Below are positions 25,220 to 33,045 of a stretch of 64,000 nucleotides of DNA, piece after piece. The notes below the pieces were generated by a model. That model saw only the letters and a list, made by a program, of their open reading frames with translations. It had not been told where the DNA came from and did no database searches. This DNA is from Nitrososphaerota archaeon (GTDB taxonomy: Archaea > Thermoproteota > Nitrososphaeria > Nitrososphaerales > Gagatemarchaeaceae): the NCBI GenBank assembly GCA_027887005.1, contig JAPCJI010000001.1, positions 326,231 to 390,230 of the forward strand, written 5' to 3'. The position numbers and the translations under genes are program-made. Numbering within the stretch: the stretch's first letter is position 1; the number at the start of each line of letters is the position of its first letter.

Positions 25220-26972
25220 CGGCGACCTTCTTCAGCTGGCCGTTGTACATCGAGACTATCTCCTCGACTGTGGTCCCGTCCTCCGGCCTCTTGTCGTCCC
25301 TCACCCTTCCCGTGAACTTCGGAAACCTCAGTGATATGCCCGCGCCCGGCCTCACCCTTCCGAGGGCCGCAGTGTGGATGGGAGAGAGGGTCAGCTCCGA
25401 CGCGATCGTTTCGATGACCAGCTGCGGCCTGAACCAGACGTCTGGGACCATGTTCGACTCGACGTTCGGAGGTTTGACATGGCTCTCGAAGGGCTTCAGG
25501 AGCTTAGGGATAGCCGCGAGGTCCTGGTCGGAGAAGCCCGTCCCGACTTTGGCGACGCTGGAGTAGACCCCCCTCTTCGCGTCGTAGGCGCCGAGAAGGT
25601 AGGTTCCGTAGTTCCCTGCGCGCCTTCCTTTTCCGTGGAATGCCCCTATTATCGGAAGGTCGATGGTGTCGGTGAGCTCGCTCCTGTACTCCCTCTTCAG
25701 CTTGATCCATGCGAACTCCCTTGCCCCTGCCCGATAGGTCGACTTCGGGTCCTTGACGACCAGCCCTTCGCAGCCGTTCTCGATGGCCTCTTCCATGAAT
25801 CTCTCCAGGTCTGCCGGGTCTGAGGCGGTCAGGGCGGGGACGAGCCGAGTCCTTTCGGTTTCCTCGACCACCTCGAGCATCTTGCTCCTTCTCACCGTGT
25901 AGGCCTTGCCCGTGTAATCCGTCGAACCGGCGAGAAGGATGTCGAAGAAGTTCAGGGCCACGGGGTAGTCTTCGACCGCCTGCTGGACCCCGTGCTTCCG
26001 ACGCCTGTGCATGAGTTCCTGGAAGGGAAGGTATTCTCCGGTGTCCTCGTTGATGGCGACCACCTCGGCCTCGAGTATTGCTGACTTCGCGGAGACGTGA
26101 GTCTTCACCAGCTCGACTGCGTCTGGGTAGTTCCCGGTAATCACCTCCAGCCTCCTTGAGAACAGGGAAACGCTGTTGCCTGACTTATGTATCTGCAGTC
26201 GTTCTCCGTCCAGCTTGTACTCGGCCACCACGGACTTCGACCCTATCTTCTTCACTATCGCCTCGGCAGACGGAAGCCTCTCCGCCAGCATCGGCCGGAT
26301 GGGGACCCCGACCTCCACCCGGATCGACTCCACCCCCTTCAGGCCCTTCGACGCTACGCTCTCCACTATGAAGCCAAGGTCTGGGTGGACGTTGTAGGCG
26401 CGTTCGAGTTTTGGCCTCTCCGTCTTGCCGCCAAGGAAGGCGACCGCAGCCGCGTCCAGGACTGTGTAGTCTGCGACCCCGAGCCTCAGCTCTCCAGTCA
26501 CCGTCCGCATGATGAACTTCGCCTCGAGCGGGGACGCGTCGTTTAGCAGGCTGACCAGCTTGCGCTGTTTGGCCTCGACGGACCCGGCACCTCCCTGGCC
26601 AGCCATCCTCAGGAGGGTGGAGTAGACCCTCTTCAGTGTCAGCCCTTCTGCAAAGAGGGTCCCCTGGCGCCTGTTTCCTAGCAGTTTCTCGGCCGCTCCC
26701 CCAATGTCTCCGAGCTTCACATAGGTCTGGTAGACTGAGTTCGGAGAGAGGCCTCCAGCCTTCCCTATGGCCCTGAGGGCCATCTTCTCCGCCAGGCCCA
26801 GCTCCACCCCTTCGTAGTCTGGCTTCAGCTTCCCCTGGGTGAGGTAGACGAGCGTGGCGAGCTCATCCCTGGGGACCGCCTTCAGCAGAGAGGCCAGCAC
26901 TTGCGTCATTTCGTTCCTCCCAGAGATGCCCTCGAGCCTTGAGTAGGACTCGGCCACGACGGAGTAATCCAA
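25212..26972 (-). CDS. lig: ATP-dependent DNA ligase, archaeal type
   Basis: Seals nicks in replication and repair. The 586-residue enzyme has the N-terminal DNA-binding domain (1-220), the adenylation domain with catalytic lysine K253 in AEYKLDGERLQIHK, further motifs EAEVVAI and EGLVVKDP, LKREYR (motif V) and a C-terminal OB domain with the LRFPKFTGRVRDDK region. Length fits archaeal Lig1. It starts with TTG, 28 nt after a GGTTTAAGC box. It is convergent with upp, overlapping by 8 nt. Confidence 0.96.
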   Translation of the reverse strand: MDYSVVAESYSRLEGISGRNEMTQVLASLLKAVPRDELATLVYLTQGKLKPDYEGVELGLAEKMALRAIGKAGGLSPNSVYQTYVKLGDIGGAAEKLLGNRRQGTLFAEGLTLKRVYSTLLRMAGQGGAGSVEAKQRKLVSLLNDASPLEAKFIMRTVTGELRLGVADYTVLDAAAVAFLGGKTERPKLERAYNVHPDLGFIVESVASKGLKGVESIRVEVGVPIRPMLAERLPSAEAIVKKIGSKSVVAEYKLDGERLQIHKSGNSVSLFSRRLEVITGNYPDAVELVKTHVSAKSAILEAEVVAINEDTGEYLPFQELMHRRRKHGVQQAVEDYPVALNFFDILLAGSTDYTGKAYTVRRSKMLEVVEETERTRLVPALTASDPADLERFMEEAIENGCEGLVVKDPKSTYRAGAREFAWIKLKREYRSELTDTIDLPIIGAFHGKGRRAGNYGTYLLGAYDAKRGVYSSVAKVGTGFSDQDLAAIPKLLKPFESHVKPPNVESNMVPDVWFRPQLVIETIASELTLSPIHTAALGRVRPGAGISLRFPKFTGRVRDDKRPEDGTTVEEIVSMYNGQLKKVAAT

Positions 26973-26995
26973 GGCGCCCGTCGAGCGGATCGGAG

Positions 26996-27004
26996 GCTTA
27001 AACC
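26996..27004 (-). promoter_or_regulatory. TATA-like box for DNA ligase
   Basis: GGTTTAAGC on the minus strand is centred 28 nt from the TTG start of the ligase gene. Confidence 0.5.
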
Positions 27005-27067
27005 CCTTTTCCCGTTCCGCACCGGAAAGCCTTATTTCCAGTGTCGGCGGGTGCGTTCTGAAATCAC

Positions 27068-27418
27068 TTGGGAGGAGTCAAGAAGAAATCCATGGCCTCC
27101 ATGGAGAAGTCCCAGGATTCAGACGAGACAGCGCAGCAGTCAGGGGCTGCGACCAAGGGGAAGAAGGGAAAGGAGCAGAAGGCTGCGCCTCAGCAGCAGC
27201 AGAAGCGACTTCCGTTCCTTCCACCTAAGATGAGCGAGCAGGAGATGCTCAAGAGCCTCACCCCACTGAAGGCGATAACAGTCTATACGGCATCGAGGGC
27301 CCTTGGGGTCAACGCTTCCATCGCGACGGGCATCCTCCGCGAGATGGAGACGAAGAACCTCGTAAGGAAGGCAGGCGGGTTCAGCGGCCACACGGTCTGG
27401 GCTATGGCTTCGGCCTAG
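27068..27418 (+). CDS. rps25e: ribosomal protein S25e
   Basis: Small-subunit ribosomal protein. The 116-residue product has a lysine/glutamine-rich N-terminal tail (1-55) and a winged-helix domain (about 58-114) with TPLKAITVYTASRALGVNAS and GFSGHTVWAMA typical of S25e. Like S26e, it occurs in TACK archaea and eukaryotes. The TTG at 27068 gives MGGVKKKS, a start seen in the family; ATGs at 27092 and 27101 are alternatives. A CTTATTTCC box lies about 33 nt upstream. Confidence 0.93.
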   Translation: MGGVKKKSMASMEKSQDSDETAQQSGAATKGKKGKEQKAAPQQQQKRLPFLPPKMSEQEMLKSLTPLKAITVYTASRALGVNASIATGILREMETKNLVRKAGGFSGHTVWAMASA

Positions 27419-27552
27419 CTGCCTAGTCGCGGCTGATCTCGAACTCGCGGCGGTCGTTTTCATTCGCGAGGCACTGTAACTGGGTCCTGGGATCAAGCAT
27501 TTTCAGAAAGAAGGTCTGTGAATCCAGGATTCCGGAAGAATGACTGGCCGTC

Positions 27553-27969
27553 TTATTGGGACGGTTGAAGGCTGGCTGCGACCGCTTCCAGCCTTACCGT
27601 GTCCCCACGCTTCACTCCTTCGAGGGCTGAGAGCCCGTCCTCGACCTTCCCGATCGGATTGAGGGGCATTTCACTGCGCGAGTCTTTGAGGAAGAAGCAG
27701 ACGAGCCCCCCCGAAGGCAGGAAGGCGACGTCGCCTCGGGAGTAGGACGTCCTCCCCTTTTCGACGCCCACCCGCATGGGAGTGAACAGAGCGACGAGGC
27801 TCGGCTGGACATTGACCCGACTGTCGATGGGGAACACCCGGAGAAGCGCGTTCACCGTGAGGGGTGCGAGATGCTTGAACAGAGACACTTTGGCGACCCC
27901 TCTTCCGGGGACTGTGGCAAGGCACTCGACCTTGGAGACTGATGCCGCTGGAGCCTCGGGGGACGACAC
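27553..27969 (-). CDS. cyclophilin-like domain protein (DUF369 / TM1367-like)
   Basis: The 138-residue product resembles the archaeal cyclophilin-like family (Pfam Cyclophil_like): APLTVNALLRVFP near 35-47, the central RVGVEKGRTSYSRGDVAFLPSGG region and the terminal NPIGKVEDGLSALEGVKRGDTVRLE. These proteins share the cyclophilin barrel but lack known isomerase residues; their function is not established. It is transcribed divergently from rpoK. A CGAATAAGGG box lies about 24 nt upstream. The gap 27419-27552 after S25e shows no gene. Confidence 0.8.
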   Translation of the reverse strand: MSSPEAPAASVSKVECLATVPGRGVAKVSLFKHLAPLTVNALLRVFPIDSRVNVQPSLVALFTPMRVGVEKGRTSYSRGDVAFLPSGGLVCFFLKDSRSEMPLNPIGKVEDGLSALEGVKRGDTVRLEAVAASLQPSQ

Positions 27970-28072
27970 TTCAGCAAGCCCCGCCGGTCGCCCTTATTCG
28001 CTTTTCGTGGGTCGCGCGGAAAAAGACTTATCAGATGACGGCGAAGGGGCAAATTCGCTCCGGGGCTCCTCG

Positions 28073-28363
28073 ATGTCACCTACTAAGATACAGAAGAAGG
28101 CTAGGCAACCCTCAATCGCTTCTTTTGAGGTCAAGATAGGTCCTCCGAAGCTCACGAGGTTTGAAAGGGCCAGGATTGTTGGCGCAAGGTCACTGCAGAT
28201 CGCCATGGGGGCGCCGTCCTTTATTCCGATGGAGGGACGTTACAGAGGGCCCATAGAGATAGCAACGTTAGAGCTGGAGGAAGACGCCCTTCCGATATCG
28301 ATCAGAAGGTCTCTCCCGAACGGAGTCACCCAGGACATCCCGATAAAAGCCCTGTCCAAGTAA
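28073..28363 (+). CDS. rpoK: DNA-directed RNA polymerase subunit K (Rpb6/omega homologue)
   Basis: RNA polymerase assembly subunit, 96 residues. The family core LTRFERARIVGARSLQIAMGAP (27-48) is essentially intact, followed by PIEIATLELEEDALPISIRR, the usual archaeal ending. The N-terminal 25 residues are basic. A longer in-frame reading extends upstream to 27776, antisense to the neighbour, and is rejected. The 2-hydroxyacid dehydrogenase gene follows by 14 nt. Confidence 0.95.
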   Translation: MSPTKIQKKARQPSIASFEVKIGPPKLTRFERARIVGARSLQIAMGAPSFIPMEGRYRGPIEIATLELEEDALPISIRRSLPNGVTQDIPIKALSK

Positions 28364-28377
28364 CCCCCGGTCGAGAC

Positions 28378-29292
28378 ATGCAGAGGATTGCGATATTCGT
28401 AACCGAACGCCTGGCGGACGAGGCCAGGAAGATCCTTTCAGACTACGATGTCTTCGAGCTTGAGGCTGACGACGGTGCCCTGGCCCGATGCGAGGTCCTG
28501 ATGACCAGGCCTTCGCGTGCGAGGAAAGAGACTTTGTCAAAGTTGACCAAGCTCAGGATGGTCCAGACCATGTCAGCCGGGGTCGATAGCTTGGACTTCA
28601 CGCTGCTCGCAGATGGTGTCATCGTGTGCTCCAACGCAGGAGCGTACACCGGCCCGGTGGCCGAGCACGCCTGGGGGGTCCTACTCGGGCTTGCGAAGGG
28701 ACTCCACGCAAGGAAACAGCAGGTCGTCCCGAGAACGCTCAGGGGGAGGACTCTCCTAGTCCTAGGGTGTGGAGCCATCGGCTCGGAAGTCGCCAGGCTC
28801 TCGAAGTCCCTCGGAATGAAAACTATCGGGGTCTCGAGGTCGTTCCCAAACCCGGAGCTCTTCGACGAGAAGCATGGCCTGGCGGAGCTCGGGTCTGTCA
28901 TCGGCCTGGCAGATGCCGTGGTGATATCACTTCCCCTGACCGGGGCGACCAGGGGCGTGATCAGCTACGACATATTATCGAGGGCGAAAGAGCACGTCTG
29001 CATGGTCAACGTCGGAAGGGGAGAGCTCGCAGGGGAGGCGGACCTGATCAGGTGGCTCAGAGAACGGCCCGAGAGCAGGTATGCGACCGACGTGTTCTGG
29101 AAGAAAAGAGGAAAGGAGAGTTTCGAGAGTACGGCCTGGGAGCTACCCAACTTTGCTGGGACACTCCACATCTCGGGGCTCCCCCTCGGTGAGAAGCTGA
29201 TCGGCCCTATAGTGGCGGCCGCGAAGAACGTCTCAATGTACCTCCAGACAGGGGAGGCCCACAACCGGGTCGACCGGTCAGAATATTCCTAG
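28378..29292 (+). CDS. D-isomer-specific 2-hydroxyacid dehydrogenase
   Basis: NAD(P)-dependent oxidoreductase, 304 residues. The nucleotide-binding motif is VLGCGAIGSEVARL (about 127-140) followed by basic/polar SRSF near 155, which may favour NADPH. VGRGELAGEADL carries the catalytic arginine region. The usual acid near GNVDVFWxE and the catalytic histidine are displaced: TLHISG is the probable His. The substrate cannot be given; glyoxylate, hydroxypyruvate or phosphoglycerate reduction are all family activities. It begins 14 nt after rpoK and is probably cotranscribed. Confidence 0.85.
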   Translation: MQRIAIFVTERLADEARKILSDYDVFELEADDGALARCEVLMTRPSRARKETLSKLTKLRMVQTMSAGVDSLDFTLLADGVIVCSNAGAYTGPVAEHAWGVLLGLAKGLHARKQQVVPRTLRGRTLLVLGCGAIGSEVARLSKSLGMKTIGVSRSFPNPELFDEKHGLAELGSVIGLADAVVISLPLTGATRGVISYDILSRAKEHVCMVNVGRGELAGEADLIRWLRERPESRYATDVFWKKRGKESFESTAWELPNFAGTLHISGLPLGEKLIGPIVAAAKNVSMYLQTGEAHNRVDRSEYS

Positions 29293-29318
29293 GATTTCGA
29301 CCGTCAGCCCCCATAGCA

Positions 29319-29326
29319 TTAAATAT
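29319..29326 (+). promoter_or_regulatory. TATA-like box for alba
   Basis: TTAAATAT is the box. A transcription start about 26 nt downstream would fall after the in-frame GTG at 29341, favouring the ATG at 29362. Confidence 0.5.
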
Positions 29327-29361
29327 CCGATGTCGGGGCCGTGGAAAACAAGGTCAGACAC

Positions 29362-29748
29362 ATGCCAACAAGAAAGAAATCCGACTCAGGCGAGTCTGAG
29401 GAACACTCTGGGGAACAAATGGCAGCACCAATGCCAGCCCCAAGCGCACCAATGCAAACCCAAGGCGCGCCCTCGCAAAGGGCGCCTTCCAACCACATAT
29501 TCGTCGGCAAGAAGCCTGTCATGAGCTACGCGATGAGCGCGCTCATACAGCTCACTCAAGCCGGTGAGATAGTGGTCAAGGCAAGGGGAATGGCCATCGG
29601 CAGAGCAGTCGACGTGGCGGAGATCGTCACGAAGCGGCTCGCTAACGGCCAGTTCAGAGTCAAGGACATCGGCATAAACACCGAAGTCGTTGGCGAAGGC
29701 GCTGAGCAGAGAAACGTCTCCTCAATAGAAATAGTCGTCGGCAAGTAA
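29362..29748 (+). CDS. alba: DNA/RNA-binding protein Alba with an N-terminal extension
   Basis: Abundant chromatin protein. The Alba domain (about 42-128) has the DNA-contacting FVGKKPVMSYAMSAL with the double lysine that is acetylated in Sulfolobus, then GEIVVKARGMAIGRAVDVAEIV and the terminal strand SSIEIVVGK. Unusually, about 42 residues of low-complexity, proline/alanine/glutamine/serine-rich sequence precede it; typical Alba proteins are about 90 residues. The ATG at 29362 is chosen from promoter spacing; a GTG at 29341 would add seven residues. The tail may modulate DNA or protein binding. Confidence 0.93.
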   Translation: MPTRKKSDSGESEEHSGEQMAAPMPAPSAPMQTQGAPSQRAPSNHIFVGKKPVMSYAMSALIQLTQAGEIVVKARGMAIGRAVDVAEIVTKRLANGQFRVKDIGINTEVVGEGAEQRNVSSIEIVVGK

Positions 29749-29788
29749 GAACAGCGACACCATTGAAACGTCAGGTGGATCGTATTCG

Positions 29789-30070
29789 CTAGCGGACGCT
29801 GTTTCTGGACTTTCGCGAGTACCGACCGCAGAGAAGGAGCTTCGTGCTCCTGCTCGTCCTTTTTATCATGAGTTCCCGTCTAAGGGCTTCTCCCCTGTTC
29901 CGTGATTCTTCAAGGTAGGACAGCACAACGGGGCCTCGGCCGCGGGTGTACCTGGCCCCGTTCCCTGAGTTGTGCTCTTCAAGCCGCCTTTCCATGTCGG
30001 TTGTGTACCCGGTGTAGAGCGTCCCGTCCGAGCAGGTCAGGATGTAGACGTAGTGTCGTCGCTTTGGCAT
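29789..30070 (-). CDS. GIY-YIG domain protein (UPF0213 family)
   Basis: Single-domain GIY-YIG nuclease-fold protein of 93 residues: YVYILTCSDGTLYTGYTTDM carries the two motifs (Y-V-Y and Y-T-G), followed by ERRLEEHNSG with the conserved arginine and ARYTRGRGPVVL with a catalytic-region arginine/tyrosine. A conserved glutamate is present in ALRRELMIK. These small proteins are widespread; cellular role is unknown, with structure-specific DNA cleavage as the likely activity. It ends 41 nt from the convergent alba stop. Confidence 0.88.
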   Translation of the reverse strand: MPKRRHYVYILTCSDGTLYTGYTTDMERRLEEHNSGNGARYTRGRGPVVLSYLEESRNRGEALRRELMIKRTSRSTKLLLCGRYSRKSRNSVR

Positions 30071-30270
30071 GCCGCCCGCGGATCGAGGCCGCCCATCCTG
30101 CGAAAAGGATTTTCGGGCAAGGGGCCTACGTATTCGCCCGGAAGGTACAGGACGTTGAGCGCCCCTTCCCCGACGAGGACGGGGATTGCCTCCCCGGCTA
30201 GAAGGATTCGAACGAGACGCCTACTCGAACCATGCGGGTTTCGCAGGGGAGCCCACTTCAGTAGGGCCAC
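30037..30270 (-). CDS. possible small protein upstream of the GIY-YIG gene
   Basis: A 77-residue frame starting with GTG at 30270 fills most of the 250-nt gap between the GIY-YIG and thymidine kinase genes and overlaps the GIY-YIG start by 34 nt. It contains the hydrophobic stretch RILLAGEAIPVLVGEGALNV. The TATA-like box at 30290-30297 lies about 23 nt upstream. No family is recognised, and the overlap argues some caution: it may be a chance frame in GC-rich DNA. Confidence 0.3.
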   Translation of the reverse strand: MALLKWAPLRNPHGSSRRLVRILLAGEAIPVLVGEGALNVLYLPGEYVGPLPENPFRRMGGLDPRAACQSDDTTSTS

Positions 30271-30289
30271 TCAAGGATCAGGGTAACCG

Positions 30290-30297
30290 ATAAATCC
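30290..30297 (+). promoter_or_regulatory. TATA-like box for thymidine kinase
   Basis: GATAAATC is centred 27 nt before the TTG start of tdk. The same element could also serve the small minus-strand frame at 30270. Confidence 0.5.
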
Positions 30298-30320
30298 ACG
30301 GTGGCGGGGCGCGGGACAAG

Positions 30321-30887
30321 TTGACCCTCGAAGTCATCATCGGGCCAATGTTCTCGGGCAAGACCTCGGAGCTCATCAGGCTGGTGGAGAGGGAGGTCTA
30401 CGCCAAAAGGAAGGGTGCCATCTTCAAGATAGCCTTCGACAAGAGATACAGCGCGCGCCAGGTGGTCACTCACAACGGGCTGAGGTACGACGCCTACACC
30501 GTGGCCTCCTCCGCGCACGGGCTGAAGAAGATAGAGGAGCTCGCCGGCCCTGACGGCCTCGACGCCATAGGTGTGGACGAGGTGAACTTCTTCCCCGAGG
30601 AGATCGTGGGACTTCTGGACAGGCTGGCCGACAAGAAGAAGGTCATCGCCTGCGGCCTCAACCTGAACTTCAGGGCCGAGCCCTTCCCGTCAACCATGGA
30701 GCTGGCGGCTAGGGCCGACAGGGTCAGGTATCTCAGCGCAGTGTGTGTCGTCTGCGGCCAAGAGGCGACGAGGACCCAGAGGCTCATAGGCGGGAAGCCG
30801 GCCCCGAAGGATTCTCCGGTCATTGTGGTTGGGGGCAAGGAGCTCTACGAACCGCGGTGCAGGAACTGCTATGTCTCCCCTCGGTGA
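30321..30887 (+). CDS. tdk: thymidine kinase (type II)
   Basis: Phosphorylates thymidine to dTMP. The 188-residue protein has Walker A GPMFSGKTS (8-16), Walker B-like AIGVDEVNFF, the lasso region with two zinc cysteine pairs (CVVCGQ near 141-144 and CRNCY near 181-184) and GGKELYEPRC near the end. This is the short tetrameric TK family of bacteria, animals and some archaea. TTG start, set by the TATA box 27 nt upstream. It adds to the nucleoside-salvage set in this window. Confidence 0.95.
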   Translation: MTLEVIIGPMFSGKTSELIRLVEREVYAKRKGAIFKIAFDKRYSARQVVTHNGLRYDAYTVASSAHGLKKIEELAGPDGLDAIGVDEVNFFPEEIVGLLDRLADKKKVIACGLNLNFRAEPFPSTMELAARADRVRYLSAVCVVCGQEATRTQRLIGGKPAPKDSPVIVVGGKELYEPRCRNCYVSPR

Positions 30888-30950
30888 CTTCCGCAGGGCG
30901 AACGATTGATAATGTCCGAGTTCTGGTGTTCGTCGAGGGTGCCGAACTAA

Positions 30951-31721
30951 GTGACTCAAGAACCCCTGGATGAAAAGGGGAGGCCGTATCACATCAGACT
31001 CGAGAAGAGGCAGGTCGGCAGCATCGCGTTCCTTCCGGGAGACCCGGCGAGAGTCGCAAGGATAGCCCAGAGGCTCACGCGCCCTGAGCAGCTCTCTTCG
31101 AACAGAGAGTTCACGGCCTACGGGGGTTACGTGGGGAAGGAGCGAATCGTCGTGATAAGCACTGGGATTGGAGGTCCGGCCACGGCGATTGTCGTGGAGG
31201 AGTTGGCAAGGCTTGGCGTCAGGACTATGATCCGAGTTGGTACCTGCGGAGCGATCACGAGCAGGGCGAAGGTCGGTTCTGTCATCATCGCGGACGCTGC
31301 TGTCAGGATGGACGGGACCAGCGCCCTCTACGTCCAGCGAGGATATCCGGCTGCAGCGACCCCTGGCATCGTAATGGCCCTTTCACATGCGGCAAGGAAG
31401 CTCAAGGTCCAGGGCACCGTCGGGATCGCGGCATCGACCGATTCCTTCTACGTGGGCCAGGGACGGAAGGGCTTCGGCGGCTACTTCCCACCCGAGAGCG
31501 CCGGGATTACGAAGCGGCTGCAGCAGGCCCGCGTGCTCTGTTTCGAGATGGAGGCCGCCACGCTCTTCACTCTGGGAAGGCTCTTCGGCCTGCAGACTGG
31601 CGCCGTCTTCGCGGTCGTAGCCAATAGGGCGACCAACGAGTTCAAGCTGGGCTCAGGCATCGACGCGGCCATCGACGTCGCAGTCGGTTCAGTCCGCCAC
31701 TTCAAGAAGTACGGCGTCTGA
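30951..31721 (+). CDS. udp: uridine phosphorylase / nucleoside phosphorylase
   Basis: Splits uridine (possibly other nucleosides) with phosphate to base and ribose-1-phosphate. The 256-residue protein has FLPGDPARV near the N-terminus (phosphate-binding G-D-P and R), STGIGGPA, IRVGTCGAI and the late EMEAATLFTLG motif that contacts ribose. This set is characteristic of the NP-I uridine phosphorylase branch. GTG start at 30951. The 3' end overlaps the convergent phosphoglycerate mutase gene by 20 nt. It links functionally with upp and the PfkB kinases. Confidence 0.92.
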   Translation: MTQEPLDEKGRPYHIRLEKRQVGSIAFLPGDPARVARIAQRLTRPEQLSSNREFTAYGGYVGKERIVVISTGIGGPATAIVVEELARLGVRTMIRVGTCGAITSRAKVGSVIIADAAVRMDGTSALYVQRGYPAAATPGIVMALSHAARKLKVQGTVGIAASTDSFYVGQGRKGFGGYFPPESAGITKRLQQARVLCFEMEAATLFTLGRLFGLQTGAVFAVVANRATNEFKLGSGIDAAIDVAVGSVRHFKKYGV

Positions 31722-32949
31722 ACGGACCTTCCGCGACCCTGGCCAGCACATCCCTGCCTTGGAGTAGCCCGAGGGAGCCCCTCCTCGCGCCCCTTTCAGT
31801 GAAGCGCTTGGCATCCCTCTTCTGGCCTCCCGTAATCAGGAGTGGGACGGGGTCGCTCGAATGCATCATCATGGTGCAGGGCGTCGCATGGTCGCAGGAG
31901 ACTCCGAGCCTGATGTCTGATCCGTCGTCTTTCACCGTCGAAAAGAAACCCCTGTCGATTTCCTCGATGCTCTTCTTCTTGCCCACCGCGTCTCCGTCAT
32001 GCCCGAACTCGTCGGGCCCTTTGATGTGCACGTAGACCACCGTCCCCTCGTGCAGTTCCCTGGTGAAGAGTGATGCCTTTTCCCTGATGTCCTTCCTGTC
32101 GGCGACCTCGACCATCTTCATCCTCAGGATCCTGGCTATCCCCACCTCAGCTGGCATCTCGACGACTGCCGTTCCCTTCATGCCGTACTTCGTCTCGAAG
32201 GGTTCGACCTGGGGGACGTGGTCCCCCGCGTCGCGGAGAAGGATGGCATTGGCGGGGACCTTCCCTTCCCGCTTTCGCTCCCGGTTGACATCGCTCGAGG
32301 CGAGGACGACGAGGCTCTTGGCGGTGAACTCGTTGACTAGCCTCGCAGCCAGTCTGGCGGCTGGGTCATCCGACTCCGGGCGGCATTCGAGGACGCGCTC
32401 GTTGGTCTTCGTCGGCCTCGCGGCTCCGAAGCCTCCCACCTTCGCGTAGGCGGGGTCGGTGTTGGTAATCCCGGCTGAAAGGCCACCCCTCGACCGGATG
32501 ACGAGGACCCCCCTATACGAGATGGTTGGTCTGAATTCGAACTCCGCGTCTCGCAGCTTGATGGTCTTCAGGTCCTCTGAGAGACGGAGCGCCTCTGCTT
32601 CGGTCAGGTTTCTCCCCGCCCTCCGGTCGACGATGCGCCTCCCCACCACCGACGCAAAGTTCGCCCTCAGGGCCAGGTCCCCTCGCTCGAGGTCAACGCC
32701 CGCCCCGACGGCCTCCACGACCCCTCGACCAGGGTATCCCTGGTCGAACGAATAGCCAAGCATGTTGAAGACCGCGATGTCGGACTCAGGCGCGACCCCT
32801 CTCCGGACCGTCACCACCCTTCCGAGTCTTGAGCGGCTTGCGATCTCGTCGAGGTTCGGGGTGAAAGCCGCCTCGAGCGGGGTCGTGAAGTTGAGTTTCG
32901 GATTGGGCCTGTCGGCGCAGCCGTCAAGCAGGACATAACCGATCTTCAT
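31702..32949 (-). CDS. apgM: 2,3-bisphosphoglycerate-independent phosphoglycerate mutase, archaeal type
   Basis: Interconverts 3- and 2-phosphoglycerate in glycolysis/gluconeogenesis. The 415-residue protein is in the alkaline-phosphatase superfamily with metal ligand Asp in YVLLDGCADRP, the nucleophilic serine region APESDIAVFNMLGYS, VYVHIKGPDEFGHDGD and SCDHATPC. Size and motif spacing match aPGAM rather than the 510-residue bacterial enzyme. Starts with ATG. It is divergent from the GalT-like gene, another sugar-phosphate enzyme. Confidence 0.95.
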   Translation of the reverse strand: MKIGYVLLDGCADRPNPKLNFTTPLEAAFTPNLDEIASRSRLGRVVTVRRGVAPESDIAVFNMLGYSFDQGYPGRGVVEAVGAGVDLERGDLALRANFASVVGRRIVDRRAGRNLTEAEALRLSEDLKTIKLRDAEFEFRPTISYRGVLVIRSRGGLSAGITNTDPAYAKVGGFGAARPTKTNERVLECRPESDDPAARLAARLVNEFTAKSLVVLASSDVNRERKREGKVPANAILLRDAGDHVPQVEPFETKYGMKGTAVVEMPAEVGIARILRMKMVEVADRKDIREKASLFTRELHEGTVVYVHIKGPDEFGHDGDAVGKKKSIEEIDRGFFSTVKDDGSDIRLGVSCDHATPCTMMMHSSDPVPLLITGGQKRDAKRFTERGARRGSLGLLQGRDVLARVAEGPFRRRTS

Positions 32950-33012
32950 CTTTCCGCGCGAGACAACGAGTCGCCATGGATTATCATACTTTCGGGCTGG
33001 ACTCGCTAAACC

Positions 33013-33020
33013 CTAATATC
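33013..33020 (+). promoter_or_regulatory. TATA-like box for the GalT-like gene
   Basis: CTAATATC is centred about 29 nt before the ATG at 33046. Confidence 0.5.
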
Positions 33021-33045
33021 CTGTCCCGGTCGTTAGCCCGCGCTA

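Noticed and set aside
27419..27552. C/D-box small RNA in the gap after S25e
   Set aside because: A CTGA-like and ATGA-like sequence occur, but not in the order or spacing of C/D' and C'/D boxes.
30195..30260. tRNA-like TTCGAATCC on the minus strand
   Set aside because: The flanking bases do not form a T-stem, and no matching acceptor or anticodon arm is seen within 90 nt.
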